From Symbiodinium natans (Eukaryota; Sar; Dinophyceae; Suessiales; Symbiodiniaceae): 27,371 nucleotides of DNA. Below the pieces are notes generated by a model. The model was given only the letters and a program-made list of their open reading frames with translations, did no database searches and was not told where the DNA came from. This document shows, in pieces, positions 8,155 through 17,391 of this stretch. Within the stretch, counting starts at the first letter, position 1. Every line of letters starts with the position of its first letter. The position numbers were made by a program, and so were the translations under genes. Location of the stretch: the NCBI GenBank assembly GCA_905221605.1, contig CAJNDS010002845.1, forward strand, positions 1,110,844-1,138,214, given 5' to 3'.

Positions 8155-8774
8155 TTCTCCCAGCACAGGGCAAGCTTGCAGAAGACCCTTCTAGCTTCGG
8201 ACATGCTCTTTCGAGGGCGATTACAAGCACACGGTTCATCCGCTGCTGCGGGTCACACGGATGCTTGGAACCTCCAGACGCACTGCGGATAAGACGAGGC
8301 AGGCACAAAGCCAAAGCCCACGAAGAGAAACCGCCCCTTGACTCAACCTTCGAAAAGGCTCACAAGAGGCTTTGCCAGAAACTCCTTTCGTACTGGTCTC
8401 CCGCACCCCACCTGAATCTCCATGGGTGTAGGCTCCGAGGGCATGTTCGAGCTGGAGTGTGCGACCAGGCAGAATGGCTGTCAGCGGTTTTGCGCACTTT
8501 CGGGTTATAGGGCTTGAGCCGTTCGTTGTGCGAGGCATTTGAGGAAGGCAGAGCGGCGATGTCCGCATGCGAACTTAGCTCACACACACACACACACACA
8601 GAGCTTCGACGCCCACAAATGGTCTCAAACCCTGAAGTACATGGCCAGGTGAGGTTCTACCTCTTCGAGGAGCTGCTTGCAATTGGCTCCTTGGAAGCTC
8701 TCACGGAGTTCGACGGTAACGTTCACAGCATCCCAAAACACCTCAGTTCTGTCACAGATTCGTCGGCCTTGTAA
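8076..8774 (+). pseudogene. Charged open frame with one TAG and a CA repeat inside
   Basis: I do not recognise this protein. Frame 3 is open from a TAG at 8073, usable as the acceptor GCATTAG|G, to TAA 8772-8774. The only interruption is a TAG at 8508-8510. The first 144 codons include AKAHEEKPPLDSTFEKAHKR. The second part has an acidic, aromatic segment (VRFYLFEELLAIGSLEALTE). A pure (CA)10 run in between reads as a Thr-His repeat. If it is a gene, an intron covering the TAG and the CA run would be natural. GTGAGG near 8649 and GTAACG near 8715 are further donors. Its charged composition makes it one of the better long frames. Confidence 0.27.
8581..8600. repeat. (CA)10 microsatellite
   Basis: A perfect dinucleotide run of 20 bases. 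Confidence 0.95.
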
Positions 8775-9162
8775 ACATCGAGATGTTCATGACAAAGTCT
8801 ACCACCATGTACAGAAGACTTGGGCGTAAAGGTGTTCCCCCTGCCCTGAGCCTGTGAGATTCGCTGAGCGCTGAGGTCGAAAAGAGCAGTAAAGCGTAGC
8901 AGAGAGCGGTGAAGTGTTTTTCTTTTAGCATCAATTCTCGCAATGGGTCTTGAGATGCCTTTCGCTTCTCAATTCTCAAAATGTTCAGCTTCTGCCCGGG
9001 GTGACACGGCAAGCAGGACCTTGAAAAAGGGAGCGCTGAATGCCGAAATTTGCACTTGAGGGTCTCCACATGGGGCTGTTCTACATCGCGCCGAAACGTA
9101 GAGACGAACTTCAAACGTTTACAAGCGCAAGGAACCACATATGAACCTGCAACTGGAACCAC
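8752..9162 (-). CDS. Candidate exon, minus strand, Lys/Arg-rich, unknown product
   Basis: I do not recognise this protein. The minus frame is open for 136 codons, with a GTG at 9162 and further sequence upstream to about 9185, ending in TGA near 8752. It has a basic N-terminal half (KRLKFVSTFRRDVEQPHVET), a KLNILRIEKRKASQDPLREL segment, then a hydrophobic run (FTALCYALLLF) that could be a membrane helix. An acceptor, CCAGTTGCAG|G, lies at its 5' side. It could be a downstream exon of the 9340-9638 model, but the simple join is out of phase. It overlaps the end of the + strand candidate by 23 bases. Confidence 0.27.
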   Translation of the reverse strand: MVPVAGSYVVPCACKRLKFVSTFRRDVEQPHVETLKCKFRHSALPFSRSCLPCHPGQKLNILRIEKRKASQDPLRELMLKEKHFTALCYALLLFSTSALSESHRLRAGGTPLRPSLLYMVVDFVMNISMFTRPTNL

Positions 9163-9339
9163 TTGAACAGCCCCACATGCTCAAAGCATGGAGAGACCCC
9201 CCCGCAGGACCCTCGAAAATGCGACACGAGCGCATGAGAAAATGAATGCCCGGAGCCAGTTCAGCATTGGGCTGGAGTATGCCCAACAGGCTTAACCGGC
9301 TTTCCGCCTTCTAGTTCTCCACATGGCTCTTGATCAACT

Positions 9340-9638
9340 TCAGACGAGGGCTTCAAGCAAAATCTGCCTCAGCAGGAATCTGCAATCTGGTTCCCTAAGC
9401 TCTGCGAGTCATGCCTTGCCTTGCATAATGAGCAGGCGAGCGAAGCTTACCGGCACTCGGTGCAGCTCGAGAGTCCGCAAACATAAGTAACATTGCGAGC
9501 CAATACTTGAGATAAGGCACGACGAAGCGATCGGTCAAGCACCTTGAGATCGTAAAAAACAGAGTAGCATTGACAAGAGAGGGCAGTTAGGAACGGCCTA
9601 GCCAGTTCGTCCAAGTAACATCGGTGACCGAGCCACAT
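9340..9638 (-). CDS. Candidate two-exon gene, minus strand, 75 residues
   Basis: I do not recognise the family. An ATG at 9638 opens 62 codons containing DLKVLDRSLRRALSQVLA and a Cys-rich end (CGLSSCTEC). The exon ends at 9451 in front of a strong donor, CG|GTAAGC. An acceptor, CCAGATTGCAG|A, gives a 71-bp intron (9450-9380). Exon 2 (9379-9340) completes the split codon as Arg and adds a short Leu-rich helix before TGA 9342-9340. Start, splice phase and stop all agree without adjustment. The frame is short, so chance is still possible. There is no long opposing + strand frame. Confidence 0.35.
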
Positions 9639-10054
9639 TCACAGCAGCAGTGGACACGACACAAAGAGGCCAAATCATGTCTATTCGCCAACTGCTTGCC
9701 ACGAGCCACCCCATGCGCCTCAAGCTCTGCCATGCATGGTGGCTTGTTTCTCTGTTGGTACCTTCACAGTCTGAAGACTTCCTGTGGCTAAGCCAAGCCT
9801 ATGATGCCACTTGGTCAGCATGATTTTGGGAGTGGTATCTTGCACTAGATTTTAAAGTACTAAGGCGTGCGACCATGCGCACAACAATGACAGAGGGTTG
9901 CAAGCTTTTTTCCCGAACGGCCCGCCCTGTTGCTCCTGGCCTGGGATCCTGTCGACACAAATGTGGGGGCACCTCCAGAGCGTTCAAGAAATGCCGAAGC
10001 TCTAACAACCTTTGCCTGCAATCTTCTTCGCAAGTTTACATAGATGGTTACTAG

Positions 10055-10281
10055 AGTTCGCCGGTGGCATACCGACACTGTTTCGAAGCAAACTACAAGC
10101 AGATTGATTATCACACGAACAGTACGGGTACACTGAAGACGCAGATGGGCACAAGACACAAAAGAGCCCTTGGAGAAGCCAATGACACGTTGGCCCGCTG
10201 CTCAGCCAAACGGAATAGCTCCGAAGACCCGTCTTCACTTCACTTTTCAGGAAGGTGTCCGAAGGTGTCAGGAGAACAAGG
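10055..10281 (+). CDS. Candidate exon, charged, unknown product
   Basis: I do not recognise this protein. Frame 2 opens after TAG 10052, usable as the acceptor GTTACTAG|A. It reads a polar, charged sequence (EANYKQIDYHTNSTGTLKTQ, later KRALGEANDTLARCSAKRN) and ends at a strong donor, GG|GTGAGC, at 10282. Its 3' end overlaps the start of the next candidate, so both cannot be used in one transcript as drawn. A 148-codon minus frame (10002-10448) opposes it. Confidence 0.27.
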
Positions 10282-10506
10282 GTGAGCATGTTCCATGACG
10301 GCTTGGTGAAGGGAGGGGAGGCTCTTGTCATGGAATCAGAGCGCTTTCTGATGTTCCGACAGAACTTCTCAGCTGTTGCACTGGAATGCGTCGCGTTTCT
10401 TGAGGTTCTTGCCCCTCTTCTGGCTCCATACCTTGGTGAACCCCACACTGTTCATAAACAGAATTGGTTCGAGTCATGGTCTGTTCCCTTGGGAGTTTTG
10501 GGTTGA
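10251..10506 (+). CDS. Candidate exon with strong 3' splice site, unknown product
   Basis: I do not recognise this protein. A pyrimidine-rich acceptor, CTTCACTTCACTTTTCAG|G, precedes frame 1, which runs to TGA 10504-10506. The first ATG is at 10288. The protein reads as one ordered segment: a Gly/Glu part (FHDGLVKGGEALVMESERFL), a hydrophobic helix-like part (ALECVAFLEVLAPLLAPYL) and an aromatic tail. Third codon positions favour G and C. The opposing minus frame is Ser/Thr/Arg-rich, as an antisense frame would be. It needs two bases from an upstream exon. Confidence 0.38.
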
Positions 10507-10819
10507 GGAGATTCCTGCGTGGCTACTGGCGATCTCCAAGGCCAGCTGAAACTGCTCGTTGGTCTCAATTCTTGCACATTGAAATTTCAAAACCTCTGCG
10601 CCATGGCTTAAGGCCTCAAAGAACAACACATGCCTTGATATGGAATCTTTCCGCAAGAGTAGGATGATCTGGTTTGAGCCCGAGCTTCTGAACAACATGG
10701 CCTCGGGAACACTGAGGAGCTATTGTTAGCTGCTCAGCGCAAGGATGCAAACAGTTTCGTCTTGGTCGGGATCTTCGGCCCATGTGCAGGAGCTTGGGTG
10801 CTTCGTGCAGATTCCCCAA
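10474..10819 (-). CDS. Candidate minus-strand coding segment in two overlapping frames
   Basis: I do not recognise this protein. One minus frame (10819 to 10616) reads through ERFHIKAC after a basic part. A second minus frame with its own ATG (10698 to 10474) contains LKFQCARIETNEQFQLALEI, an acidic helix-like stretch. The two overlap at 10616-10698 and could be exons of one gene or a frameshifted copy. The + strand is open as well (10464-10667 and 10745-11014). Confidence 0.2.
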
Positions 10820-11088
10820 GTATCCTCCGCGCCCAAGGTTGAGTTTGAACTTTTCTTGTGCTTTTCAAGCCTCGTCCTTGCATTAGCTCGTTGTACCGAA
10901 GCTCCAGATCTAATCCACTTAGCTGCTCAGCCTTCTCATGTCTTCCACGAAAGAAAGAGCCCCCACCCCCGCTCCTTGCCCCTCCTCACCCCTTCTCCGA
11001 CATCACAGCCGTGAGAAGCTTCGACACGGCAGGAAGCATCCACGCTGAGAAGACCCGACGTGCACCTTTGCATGTCAAAGGGCGGTAA

Positions 11089-11253
11089 GACAAGCTGAGC
11101 GCTAAACCTGAGTCTCACTGCAACCCCAGTCTTCTCACTACCGCATCCACATATGAAATGGCCAAGCCGGATTTCTCGGAGATCGGCTATTACCCTCAAG
11201 TTGCCCCCCCAAATTGCCAAAAGCCTCCGAGGATTGCCTGGAGCCCGGGTTAG
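11089..11253 (+). CDS. Short candidate exon, unknown product
   Basis: I do not recognise this protein. Frame 1 is open from TAA 11086 to TAG 11251, with an ATG at 11158 reading MAKPDFSEIGYYPQVAPPNC. The residue mix (Asp, Glu, Lys, Tyr, Asn) is protein-like. The minus strand carries a 118-codon frame across the same DNA (10936-11292, TTG start), so the strand is undecided. Confidence 0.2.
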   Translation, partial: DKLSAKPESHCNPSLLTTASTYEMAKPDFSEIGYYPQVAPPNCQKPPRIAWSPG

Positions 11254-11321
11254 ATGCAGCACGGGGACACAACCGAGTGGCTCCTCAGCCAAGCACGAAC
11301 CGATGATGCAGGCTTTTATGA

Positions 11322-11636
11322 CTTCTTACGGTCAGGAAGAGAAGTAGGCCAAGCCAAAGACGTCTAAGCTCAAGGAAAACAGCTAAGGACGTCCTGTCGA
11401 AGAGGTTGTTGAGGTCCCCCTTCACAGTAGCATGTGAACTGCTGAAGCATCTCCCACGTCCGAAACTTTCTCAGCATGGAAAACAGCAGGGAGGCAATCA
11501 ACAGTTCAACGAGTTCAAGGTGTTGAGAACGTTGAGCACCGATCATGGTAGGCTCAATTTACTACACAAGACTTCACGTCAGCACTTTGCGGAACGACCT
11601 TGTGTTTTGCTCACGCGGCCATTCGTGTTTCGCTGA
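11322..11636 (+). CDS. Candidate exon, basic, unknown product
   Basis: I do not recognise this protein. Frame 3 is open for 104 codons between TGA 11319 and TGA 11634. It is strongly basic at the start (RKTAKDVLSKRLLRSP) and polar in the middle (GKQQGGNQQFNEFKVLRTLS). There is no early ATG, so it would be an exon. No long minus-strand frame opposes it, which is mildly favourable. Confidence 0.25.
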   Translation, partial: LLTVRKRSRPSQRRLSSRKTAKDVLSKRLLRSPFTVACELLKHLPRPKLSQHGKQQGGNQQFNEFKVLRTLSTDHGRLNLLHKTSRQHFAERPCVLLTRPFVFR

Positions 11637-12185
11637 ATGTCTCTTTTTCTGAAAACATCTTTCTCTCTTTCCCTTGGTGTTTCCATGGGCTTCTTTTGCC
11701 TTCGCCCTTCATACGGGAAAACCGTCAAAATGGCAGGTTGAGGGTCGCTGCACTGCAAGGTTCAATTGGGAGACGTTTGGGAGAGGGAGCGGAGAAGAAG
11801 GCGCGAATGTTGAAAGTTAAGGTTGAAAGCTAAGGGCCAAGGGGCTTTGGGATGAGTGTCTTACAGTCTTACACATGAAGTCAAGGGTGAGGCGGGAGAT
11901 CCGGGATGCAGGCTGTTGTAGTTGCAATGTACGAGATTTTTGGGAGGGCATTTTTGCCCACTGAGCCATGTTTCACAACATCTGTGCTCTGGATACTACG
12001 ACACACAGGCACACGACCAAGCCCCAAGCCCTTGAAGGATAGCTATAATTAACCACCCTAGGGGCTCGCACTTTGAATTTAAGACCGTGTGTTCCTTCAA
12101 CTCCCTAGCTGCGCCACTTCCAATTCAATGAGCTGGTTTTTGCACATCCAAGGTGCACAGTCGAATCAAGCACGCTCCTCTCAAC

Positions 12186-12497
12186 ATGGCCCCGGAAGAC
12201 GTACCAAGACCGAAACGCCAGAAAGAAGGAACAGCGATGGGTCTAAAACCAGAACCAAGCGGCAAGTTGAAGGCTGTTTGGGATAAGTCGCTTTGCAGAT
12301 TCCACTATTTCATCTACGCTGACGACAATGGGGAGTTTGCATTCAAGGCGCGACGAGCAGACACAGCACTGACTCATTTTTTCTGGGGCACCATTCACCG
12401 ACCTCGTGACCGTTCTTTTGGAACCAGCACTCCCGCCTTTGCATTTCAATGGTGCGCCAATCTTACCCATTGCATTTTAACACTGCGGCTGCTGTAA
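12186..12497 (+). CDS. Candidate gene start, basic N terminus, 103 codons
   Basis: I do not recognise the family. An ATG in a favourable context (CAACATGG) starts MAPEDVPRPKRQKEG, an acidic-then-basic segment resembling a nuclear localisation signal. It continues with KPEPSGKLKAVWDKS, an aromatic part (FHYFIYADDNGEFAFKARRA) and a hydrophobic tail to TAA 12495-12497. The YADD string is not in a reverse transcriptase context: flanking RT motifs are absent. The last 35 codons look less coding and may be intron. The frame extends upstream to a GTG at 12153, but the ATG context is better. Confidence 0.37.
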   Translation: MAPEDVPRPKRQKEGTAMGLKPEPSGKLKAVWDKSLCRFHYFIYADDNGEFAFKARRADTALTHFFWGTIHRPRDRSFGTSTPAFAFQWCANLTHCILTLRLL

Positions 12498-13480
12498 GAT
12501 AGGGGGCTTGACGAAGCTGGCCAAACGGTCTTCGCGTCAGGCTTGTCTAAGATTGGGGGCATGTGGTTCAGGCAATGCTGCTTGAAGAACCGAAGCTTCA
12601 GAGTCAGGGGACATCTCGCCACAGTGGCATACTGGCCGTCTGCTTCCCTAAGATGACAGCGACTTGTGTTTGGGGAGACTGCAAGTCTGTAGCTGGCACC
12701 AGAATGCAACCCTTCTTAAGAAGGCAGGATGCTCCCCTGCGGGCTGCGGCGACATCGGTGCGACACCCCTGGAGGCCCAAAGGCTTTCAATAATGTTCCG
12801 GTGACTTTTTGAGCCCACCAAGCATTTCAGATACTTTTTTGGGGTCCTTCAGCGTGGGTGGTTCAAGGAAAGTGAACCAGGGAACCGTAGAAGCTTGCAA
12901 GAGCGTTGGCACCGCCCACTAGGGTGAGACGGCACCGTTGTTCTTCCAGCGCCTGCTTCTCTTGCAGCTCCTGGGACGCAAGATGATGTGAAAACGGGCC
13001 TCGGTAACTCACGGGGCACATCATCGTGTTTACATAGTACAGGCCACCTGCCATTTCGCCGCTTTCGCAACGGTGCGAAAGTCCTCAGAGATCAGGCAGC
13101 CGGCGGTGGCTTCCCCGATTCTGGGGGATGAGACGTGCCGGCCAGAAACGATGCGCCTTTGGCACGGTTTGTGTGCTTCTGTTTTGGTAAGCTAAGCTGA
13201 GGGCCCTTCCAATCTTACACCAGCCAAGACCCCAACAATGTAAACACCGACAGCCGAGAAGCGTAAATTGCACTTTTGTCAATACGTCTGGCCGAATTTC
13301 TTGTCGATCATACTCACAGGGTCTTCTGAAGACGAAGCGCTAGTGTAGGTGTCGGCGAGGGAAAGCAAAACGTGCCCATTTTTGGGACCTTGGGCCCGGA
13401 CGCTGTTGACATGGGCAAGTATGGCGCCGAAGGTCCTAGATCAAAGCCCTTTGAATCTTGGATCCAGTTCACATTGACGC
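12498..13480. other. Ambiguous frames on both strands, no supported gene
   Basis: A + strand frame with ATG at 12572 (MLLEEPKLQSQG...) ending at 12793 and a minus-strand ATG frame (12709-12446) overlap, and both look protein-like. I cannot choose between them. From 12800 to 13480 only short minus frames and no good splice pairs are visible. I see no repeat or RNA gene. Confidence 0.4.
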
Positions 13481-13882
13481 ATGAACACTACCTGCAAAAT
13501 CGGCATCGCACAAACGAAGAATTCAAAGAGTGTATTTCCTGTTAGGTCCGAAAAGTCAGCACGCATTGCGGAATCCTCTAAGTTTCTTACGCATCTAACT
13601 TCAGACAGCGATGAGGACAAAATCAGATTGAAAAGAACCCTTCCCTCTTTGCAGGATCAGCTGCTCAACGCTATTGGACCACAAGTGCATCGCTTTCCAT
13701 TGGTCTGTGCGAGAGAACTTCCGAGCCTTCGTTGCCCGGCTCTGTCTAGGCACATGGCCTACCGAAGTCCATTGGTCTGCAAGTGTGTTTTGCGGTTTGC
13801 ACTGTTAACCGAACGTTACTGGAGCCGTACTGAAAAAGGGTCAAGCAACCCAAGACTTGCCAAGTCGCCGCAAATAGTGTAA
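13481..13882 (+). CDS. Candidate frame of 133 codons with internal acceptor
   Basis: I do not recognise this protein. An ATG at 13481 opens a frame to TAA 13880-13882. The first part is Lys/Ser-rich with an acidic patch (HLTSDSDEDKIRLKRTLPSL). An excellent 3' splice site, CCTTCCCTCTTTGCAG|G (13653-13654), lies inside it and would start an exon in the same frame (DQLLNAIGPQ...). So either the whole frame or only its second half is used. TCCATTGGTCTG occurs twice, near 13696 and 13767, as a short diverged duplication. A 123-codon minus frame overlaps from 13746. Confidence 0.27.
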   Translation: MNTTCKIGIAQTKNSKSVFPVRSEKSARIAESSKFLTHLTSDSDEDKIRLKRTLPSLQDQLLNAIGPQVHRFPLVCARELPSLRCPALSRHMAYRSPLVCKCVLRFALLTERYWSRTEKGSSNPRLAKSPQIV

Positions 13883-13930
13883 GCAATTCGTAACTTTGCC
13901 TGGCGCTGCTAGACCCTCTGGATGCAACGG

Positions 13931-13965
13931 CAGAGAGAGAGAGAGGGAGAGAGACAGAGAGAGAG
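13931..13965. repeat. (GA)n microsatellite
   Basis: An imperfect GA run with one GG and one GAC interruption. Confidence 0.95.
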
Positions 13966-14864
13966 TGCGTACGAACGACATCAAGCGACACAACGCTGTC
14001 ACAACAGGGTATCTCAGCACCGTTCTCAGGATCTTCGCGATGCCTTGAAGGGTTGCCCTGTGTCTGGTCTTGCATGCCGAGACTCCAACAATGAACAGGA
14101 ACGACATGACATATCACGCTGAACTCTCAAATCCACCGTTCCGAGGATGAGTTTGTGGAGGTGTCGATGCTTGCTGCGTGCGTCTGCTCACTCAACGAGG
14201 TGATGGAGTCCGCTTATCGAGGCCGAAGGTATTTGCGTTTTGTCTTGCATGAGGTCTAACCGCCTAGCATGCAGGCAAGTTCGTGACACTGACTATGTTT
14301 TGAATCGCGCCATCTCTTTGGCGAGCTGTTGCATGGTCCCAGCTGACAGAGCGTAGCTGATAGTTCAGGAATCAGGTGACAATTGGCATTCCGAAGGCTT
14401 TGACAGGCGCAAAAAGTGCTTTGCCTGCGTTATGTGGTGTGGTGGCAACCCGATTTTCCAAGCGAAGTTCCCCAGCTCGGTGCTCCAAACAGGGTTTACT
14501 CACGTGCCTCCCCGGGAGGCCCCGGAGCTCAATTCCAGCACCCTTTCCTGCAGGATACACCTGGTCCTACCGGGCTTTTCAACGGACGGGAAACGGCACT
14601 CGGTTCGCTGAGCATCGTGGAAACTACGTCCGCCGCTTGGCACTGAACATGAGTCGACCTGCATGCAGCCAAAGCTGTGCACAGTTCAGGCAACACTAAA
14701 CCGGTAAACACGCATGCTTGAGCTGACAACTGTTGGACAAGTGCAGGTTGGGTGCACTGTGAGAAACACACACTTTGTCAAAGCCGAAATGGATCCGTGA
14801 AGTTTTCATGCAATCGCACCCCTCACTATCTCTCAAAAACCCATGACCGTTTCCCTTCTGCCCA
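13966..14864. other. No supported gene
   Basis: A 107-codon GTG-started + frame (14376-14699) and several minus frames overlap at 14372-14771. Three frames look equally plausible and none has a clean splice or start. I see no repeat. Confidence 0.4.
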
Positions 14865-15173
14865 ATGCCGTCTGAAAGCTCTGGGCTGGGTTCAGCACTC
14901 GCTGGCAGCAATGCCTCCATGACCAGCCCCTTTGCACACCAGCCTGTGGGACTTTTAACTGAGCTGATGTGGGGGGGGCCCCGCAGTTTTCATTCTTCCC
15001 CAGATCTGAAGATCTCAACGCAAGACACTGAACTCTTTTTCTGCAAGACCTGCGAGGAAACATGCATCCCTGCTTCCCGCGCAAAGTTTCGGGGCACTAC
15101 GAGGCCGCTGGGCGGGTCGGATTTGTGGGGCAGCTGGTGTTGGCAGCTTGGGTTCAGGTTCAGGGCTCACTAA
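14865..15173 (+). CDS. Candidate gene with Cys cluster, 102 codons
   Basis: I do not recognise the family with confidence. An ATG at 14865 starts a Ser/Ala/Gly-rich segment. Residues about 50-70 then read ISTQDTELFFCKTCEETC, a C-x2-C-x3-C cluster after a hydrophobic pair. This is reminiscent of the LFC-x2-C core of B-box zinc fingers, but the third Cys is one residue too close and the partner Cys/His are missing, so I do not name it so. A 3' splice site (ATTCTTCCCCAG|A) lies just before the cluster. The frame ends at TAA/TAG 15171-15173, and another + frame with ATG 15062 overlaps it. Minus frames are also open. Confidence 0.27.
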   Translation: MPSESSGLGSALAGSNASMTSPFAHQPVGLLTELMWGGPRSFHSSPDLKISTQDTELFFCKTCEETCIPASRAKFRGTTRPLGGSDLWGSWCWQLGFRFRAH

Positions 15174-15840
15174 AAATGGTTGCCTCCAGCTCGCACGCCT
15201 TCGCGGGAACATCTTTGTATATGCTAGCACAACTTCAGCCCCGCGCTCCTGACACACGTAGGACTATGCAAGCAAAAGATAGCAAAAAAAGAGCAAGGAC
15301 TCAGGAATTCTCCAGGGGCCCCTTGCTTCAAGCGTGCTCTCTATAAGGACAGCCAACTCGTTTCCTGGATGCGGCCTCAACTCTCACGCTGTGCCGCTTC
15401 TGAAGCTCTCATTGTGTGAGGTGGGAACCTCTTGAATTCATTGAACGTGTTTTTTCAGGAAGTTCACATGTGTCCTGCTTTTGATTGTGTTCCAAGCGCG
15501 TTTGTTCTCTTACTCTTGGTGTCAGGGCTTTGGCTCTGCTTGGGTAGCAGGTGATGTGGTTGTTCGACGAAAGATGTTGCAGCAATGTCGAGATCTGAGG
15601 TGCCTCCGACCAGCTTGGGCCATCAGCAGAGCTTCAGCGCGGCTGCAATCCACGGGCCTGAGCCACAGAAATGCTGAAAAAAAAGCCTGCTTTGCCATAC
15701 TTGCCATCCCATGCGTTTTTGTGGCACGCCTGAGATGTACCCATGTTTGTCGCTGGTTGTGTAGTGCCTTCGAGCTTCCTGTGCCAGGTTGGGTCAAGGA
15801 TTTAAGCTAGGTGTGTACATCTATCCACCATTTTTTGCAG

Positions 15841-16461
15841 GATTACGGCAAAACTGGAAGGTTCCCGTATAAGCAGTACCACTTGCAGCACGAAGCCCTG
15901 CCAGGACCACTGTTTGCAGCCTCTCGGCAAGCAGCAAAAGTGATGTGTGGACTGCACCCCAAGACGAGCCTTGGGCGACCGACCCTCGAGCTCTAGCTCG
16001 GACAAGTCATTTCATCAAGTTGCTTTGGCCTGTCATTGTGCGGTTCCTGTCACGCACTACTGGGAGCAGGTAGCGACGGAAACTGTGGCAATTGTTTGCC
16101 GACGGCACCACGCGCAAAGAAGCATTTTGGAAAGCTCTTTTCTGCTGAAGTTGTTTTGACATATCAAACTGGTCGGCACTGGTCGGCTCTGAAGTTGAGT
16201 GAGTCCACGACACGCCGCTTTGCCATGTGGCTGCTGAAGAGGCCTCCTCCGGACGTGGATTATTCGACCTTCCTGCCGTGCTCTCCATGGGCGAAGGACT
16301 CGGCCGGATTGAAGCAGAAGCCCGAAGATAAGCCTTTTCCGGCAGGTTCCATTACTGTCGACCGTGCTGTTAGCGGCGCTTTTTGCGCTTGGTCTCTCTA
16401 CTGCCGCCATGTCCAGAGCAGTTCGGCGACAACCACAGGAAGAGCACTGGCAGCGGCATAG
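15841..16461 (+). pseudogene. Candidate exon(s) after a strong acceptor, with one TAG
   Basis: I do not recognise this protein. CACCATTTTTTGCAG|G (ends 15840) precedes a frame 1 reading that starts DYGKTGRFPYKQYHLQHEAL. It is interrupted by one TAG (15994-15996) and then runs to TAG 16459-16461 through a segment with PPPDVDYSTFLPCSPWAKDS. Upstream, the same frame is open from 15445 to a TAG at 15808, after another good acceptor (GTTTTTTCAG|G at about 15458). The chain 15445-16461 in one frame with two stops is longer than I would expect by chance, though not decisively. A 151-codon minus frame opposes the 3' part. Confidence 0.25.
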
Positions 16462-17186
16462 CAGCAGCAGCATCAGTGATGGTTCGGGAACTATAAGCAT
16501 GGCACACGCCATTCCTGGCCTTTGATTCTGTACACGTTGGCACCTTGCAAAAATTCTATTCTAAGGCGCGCAGATGAAATTCATTCTGCTCTTGAGTAAC
16601 AGAGGTCAATCCCGGCCATCCTTCTAAGCAGCTCTGAGAAGCCAGAATCAGGCAAGGGCAAATCAAGCTAAAATCGCACAGCCGAAGGGCCAGGACTACT
16701 GCGTGGAGAAGCCGACGAGCACTAGTCGAAGCCCAAAGGCTCGAGAGAGGGGGCTGGAGAGAGCCGGTATAGCCCCATATAGCCTTTCCAATTTTTTCTT
16801 GGCCTTCTTGTCATATTTGAACCTTGCCTGCCATAACCAGCGAAGCACGAGACATCTTCTGAGCCCTGAGAGTCCTGATATCCCTGAGATGTGGACACAC
16901 CGACCCACTCCTCAGTTCTCCATGACACAGATCCTGCCCAAAGGTGGACGGGCGGCATTTCGTGGACATTATCATGAAAGGTCCCTGAGCGGCGTTTTGG
17001 AACCCAGAGTCCGGAAGCACCCGCATGGACGCTGCCGACGCAGCCCGTGGAGCAACCTAGAGGACCGAGAGATGAAGTCTGGAGCACCTCAAACCATTCA
17101 AAGATCCCTTCATTCTTTTGAGCTCCCTCCTCAGGAGGAACGCATGCGAAGAAGCAACACATGAGACAGGACACTTGATTTCGCAG
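16462..17186. other. No supported gene; long frames on both strands
   Basis: A GTG-started + frame of 153 codons (16703-17164) and a minus frame of 178 codons (16722-17258) cover the same DNA, so neither is persuasive. A good acceptor (TGATTTCGCAG|G) ends at 17186. Confidence 0.4.
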
Positions 17187-17315
17187 GTTGTAAGCGAAAA
17201 GGCCACGTTTGGGTCTCCAGGGTGCCTCAGCTCCACCAACAGCAACACAACTTTGCATCTTTCGCTTCCAGAGGATCTAGTCGGTGGCCGCCACTACACC
17301 TCGCAACAATAAAAG

Positions 17316-17379
17316 GTAAAGTAGTCTCCCATAGTCTCTTGAACCTCTCCTGAGAAGGCCGGATCCTCTTTGCTTCCAG
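17316..17379 (+). other. Candidate 64-bp GT-AG intron
   Basis: AAG|GTAAAG at the 5' end and a pyrimidine-rich CTCTTTGCTTCCAG|G at the 3' end define one of the best-looking intron pairs in the window. The upstream segment has a TAA one codon before the donor in the matching phase, so it would be 5' untranslated for the gene that follows. Confidence 0.4.
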
Positions 17380-17391
17380 GCATGCTCGGAA

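Noticed and set aside
12300-12345. YADD string as a reverse transcriptase active site
   Set aside because: There are no flanking RT motifs, the neighbouring residues do not fit, and the frame is only about 100 codons.
16722-17258. 178-codon minus frame
   Set aside because: It overlaps a 153-codon + frame, has no supporting splice or start evidence, and its length is not significant.
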